Positions 15,991 through 17,142 of a DNA stretch of 17,142 nt are shown piece after piece. The position numbers and the translations under genes were made by a program. The DNA comes from Clostridiales bacterium. GTDB lineage: Bacteria; Bacillota; Clostridia; Peptostreptococcales; NVVX01. The notes beneath the pieces are model-generated. The model saw only the letters and a program-made list of their open reading frames with translations, ran no database searches and was not told the origin of the DNA. The stretch lies in NCBI GenBank assembly GCA_021129785.1, contig JAJOKQ010000080.1, forward strand, positions 1 through 17,142, in the 5' to 3' direction. Within the stretch, counting starts at the first letter, position 1. Each line of letters starts with the position of its first letter.

Positions 15991-16965
15991 TATGGGAACT
16001 GTAAATCATACAGAAGAAATATTTGATGTAGTTTATCAAAGTGGGTTTAGAGCGATTATGGGCAAATGCATGATGGACTACGGGTCAAATGCAAAAAATG
16101 CATTAATTGAAGACACTAGAAAGTCCACCGATGAAAGTATAAAACTTTTAGAAAAATGGCATATGAAAGACAACGGAAGAATCCAATACGCATTTCCGCC
16201 AAGATTTGTTATATCATGCAGTGAAGAATTTTTGTTAGAAACAAAAAAGCTAGCAAAAGAATATGATGTAATGATACATACTCATGCATCTGAAAATCAA
16301 AGTGAAATTAGAATTGTTCAAATAGATAGAGGCATGATAAATATAGCTTATTTAGAAAAACTAGGGTTAACTGGAGAAAACCTGATTCTAGCGCATTGTA
16401 TCTGGTTAGATGAAGAGGAAATGAAAATCATTGCAAACACGGGGACCAAAGTGGCTCATTGTCCGAACTCAAACCTAAAACTAGCATCAGGAATTGCAAA
16501 AATACCTGAGCTTCTTGCAATAAATGCTAATATCTCGTTAGCTGCAGATGGAGCACCATGCAATAATAATTTAGACATGTTTAGTGAAATTAGAACCGCA
16601 GAACTTATTCAAAAAGGAAGACTTCTTGATTCGACTGTAATGCCATCTGAAAAGGTTTTTGAATTAGCAACCATAGGTGGAGCTAAAGCAATGCGCAGCG
16701 CATGGAAGACAAACTTGGCAGTATAGAAGAAGGAAAACTTGCTGATATCGTGATACTTGATTTGAACTCTATTCACTGTCTCCCTAAGGATGAAGTAAAT
16801 ATTATTTCAAGACTTGTATATTCGGCAAGAGCAACAGACGTGGAAACAACAATAATTAATGGCAAAATCGTAATGGATAAGAGGAAGCTAAGTACTTTAA
16901 ATGAAGAGAATATTAAAATGAGTGCAAATAATATAATTAAGAAGCAGGTAGAAAAAGCAATTTAA
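15914..16965 (+). pseudogene. Amidohydrolase (deaminase-type), N-terminally deleted and frameshifted
   Basis: Remnant of a metal-dependent amidohydrolase of the MtaD/SsnA/guanine-deaminase kind, which would deaminate a purine-like or related ring. Recognisable sequence starts near 15938 (AQLGDAELIKSGTTS) with no start codon or ribosome site; the ~90 N-terminal residues, including the first metal-binding HxH, are absent. Kept are HTHASEN (metal His at 16283), LAHCIWLD (His at 16394), HCPNSNLKLASG and the metal Asp in AADGAPCNNN (16547). A second lesion at 16693-16702, a tandem GCGCA duplication, shifts the frame: one frame ends WKTNLAV at 16726, and the C-terminal part MEDKLGSIEEGKLADIVILD continues in another from 16702 to 16965. 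Enzyme activity is very unlikely. The molybdenum hydroxylase subunit next door fits an old purine or heterocycle catabolic operon. Confidence 0.85.
16693..16702. repeat. Tandem 5-bp duplication causing a frameshift
   Basis: GCGCA occurs twice in a row. Removing one copy restores a single frame reading GGAKAM-R-MEDKLG, as expected for the amidohydrolase C-terminus. The doubled copy also creates a perfect inverted repeat, ATGCGC-A-GCGCAT (16691-16703). Confidence 0.85.
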
Positions 16966-16990
16966 AAGTAGTCTTGGAGGTGGAAGTATA

Positions 16991-17142
16991 TTGGCAAAAA
17001 TTAAAAGGTATAAACCAAAAAAAACAGAGCAGGTATGCGAGTTGATGAAAAAATATGAGAGTGACTGCAAATTGATAGCAGGAGGGACAGATCTAATTAT
17101 AAAGCTAAAAAATAGTGAAAATAGGCCAAAAGCACTATTGGA
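16991..17142 (+). CDS. FAD-binding subunit of a xanthine dehydrogenase-type hydroxylase, 3' end outside the window
   Basis: Starts at TTG with a strong site, GGAGGTGG, eight or so bases upstream, 25 bp after the amidohydrolase stop. The 50 visible residues run IKRYKPKKTEQVCELMKKY, then CKLIAGGTDLIIKLKN, then RPKALL. This is the N-terminus of the PF00941 FAD domain: a short strand with K-P, the helix, then the nearly invariant AGGTDL loop that grips the FAD pyrophosphate. In three-subunit molybdenum hydroxylases (XdhABC, CoxLMS type), this medium subunit passes electrons between the iron-sulfur subunit and the FAD acceptor. The Mo-cofactor and [2Fe-2S] subunits would be expected downstream. 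The frame is intact up to the window edge. Substrate cannot be told from this part. Confidence 0.85.
   Translation, partial: MAKIKRYKPKKTEQVCELMKKYESDCKLIAGGTDLIIKLKNSENRPKALL

Noticed and set aside
15992..16726. ATG 15992 as a genuine start of a 244-residue amidohydrolase
   Set aside because: No ribosome site, and family-like sequence (LGDAELIKSGTTSIIN) continues upstream of it in the same frame, so it is an internal Met of a broken gene.

Overview
The window is AT-rich DNA with mostly AGGAGG-type ribosome binding sites and some TTG/GTG starts. It holds a GerM-like spore lipoprotein, MutS2, an Xre-type mini-regulator and the start of a molybdenum hydroxylase operon. Together these point to an anaerobic, spore-forming lineage of Bacillota, probably class Clostridia. 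Almost every gene lies on the + strand. No tRNA, rRNA, CRISPR array or insertion sequence was recognised.

Region 1 (1-5986) is housekeeping. It runs from the end of a LiaF-like membrane sensor through a short B12-dependent methionine synthase (no reactivation domain) and MutS2 to a DUF523/TudS-like iron-sulfur protein. The genes are closely spaced and could share one transcript.

Region 2 (5987-8705) starts with a 336-bp gap containing a short membrane-peptide gene interrupted by an in-frame TGA. A GerMN lipoprotein follows, then a 13-bp hairpin, then argS.

Region 3 (8721-10946) has an unfamiliar 376-aa protein that looks like an ADP-ribosylglycohydrolase fold without its acidic active-site residues, and a MurG-type glycosyltransferase.

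Region 4 (10952-15521) is a clear promoter followed by a tightly packed four-gene cassette: a 477-aa exported, methionine-rich protein, an ABC ATPase and two ABC-2 permeases. The second permease seems to lack its last transmembrane helix.

Region 5 (15522-17142) is a decay zone. A near-consensus promoter drives an Xre regulator broken by a one-base frameshift. This runs into an amidohydrolase that has lost its N-terminal third and carries a second frameshift, caused by a 5-bp tandem duplication (GCGCA twice). Immediately downstream starts an apparently intact FAD subunit of a xanthine dehydrogenase-type molybdenum hydroxylase, cut by the window edge.

I found no convincing new defence or mobile system. 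The best candidates for something undescribed are the degenerate glycohydrolase-like protein, the exported-protein/ABC cassette and the TGA-interrupted micropeptide. The best-supported observation is the cluster of gene lesions in region 5.
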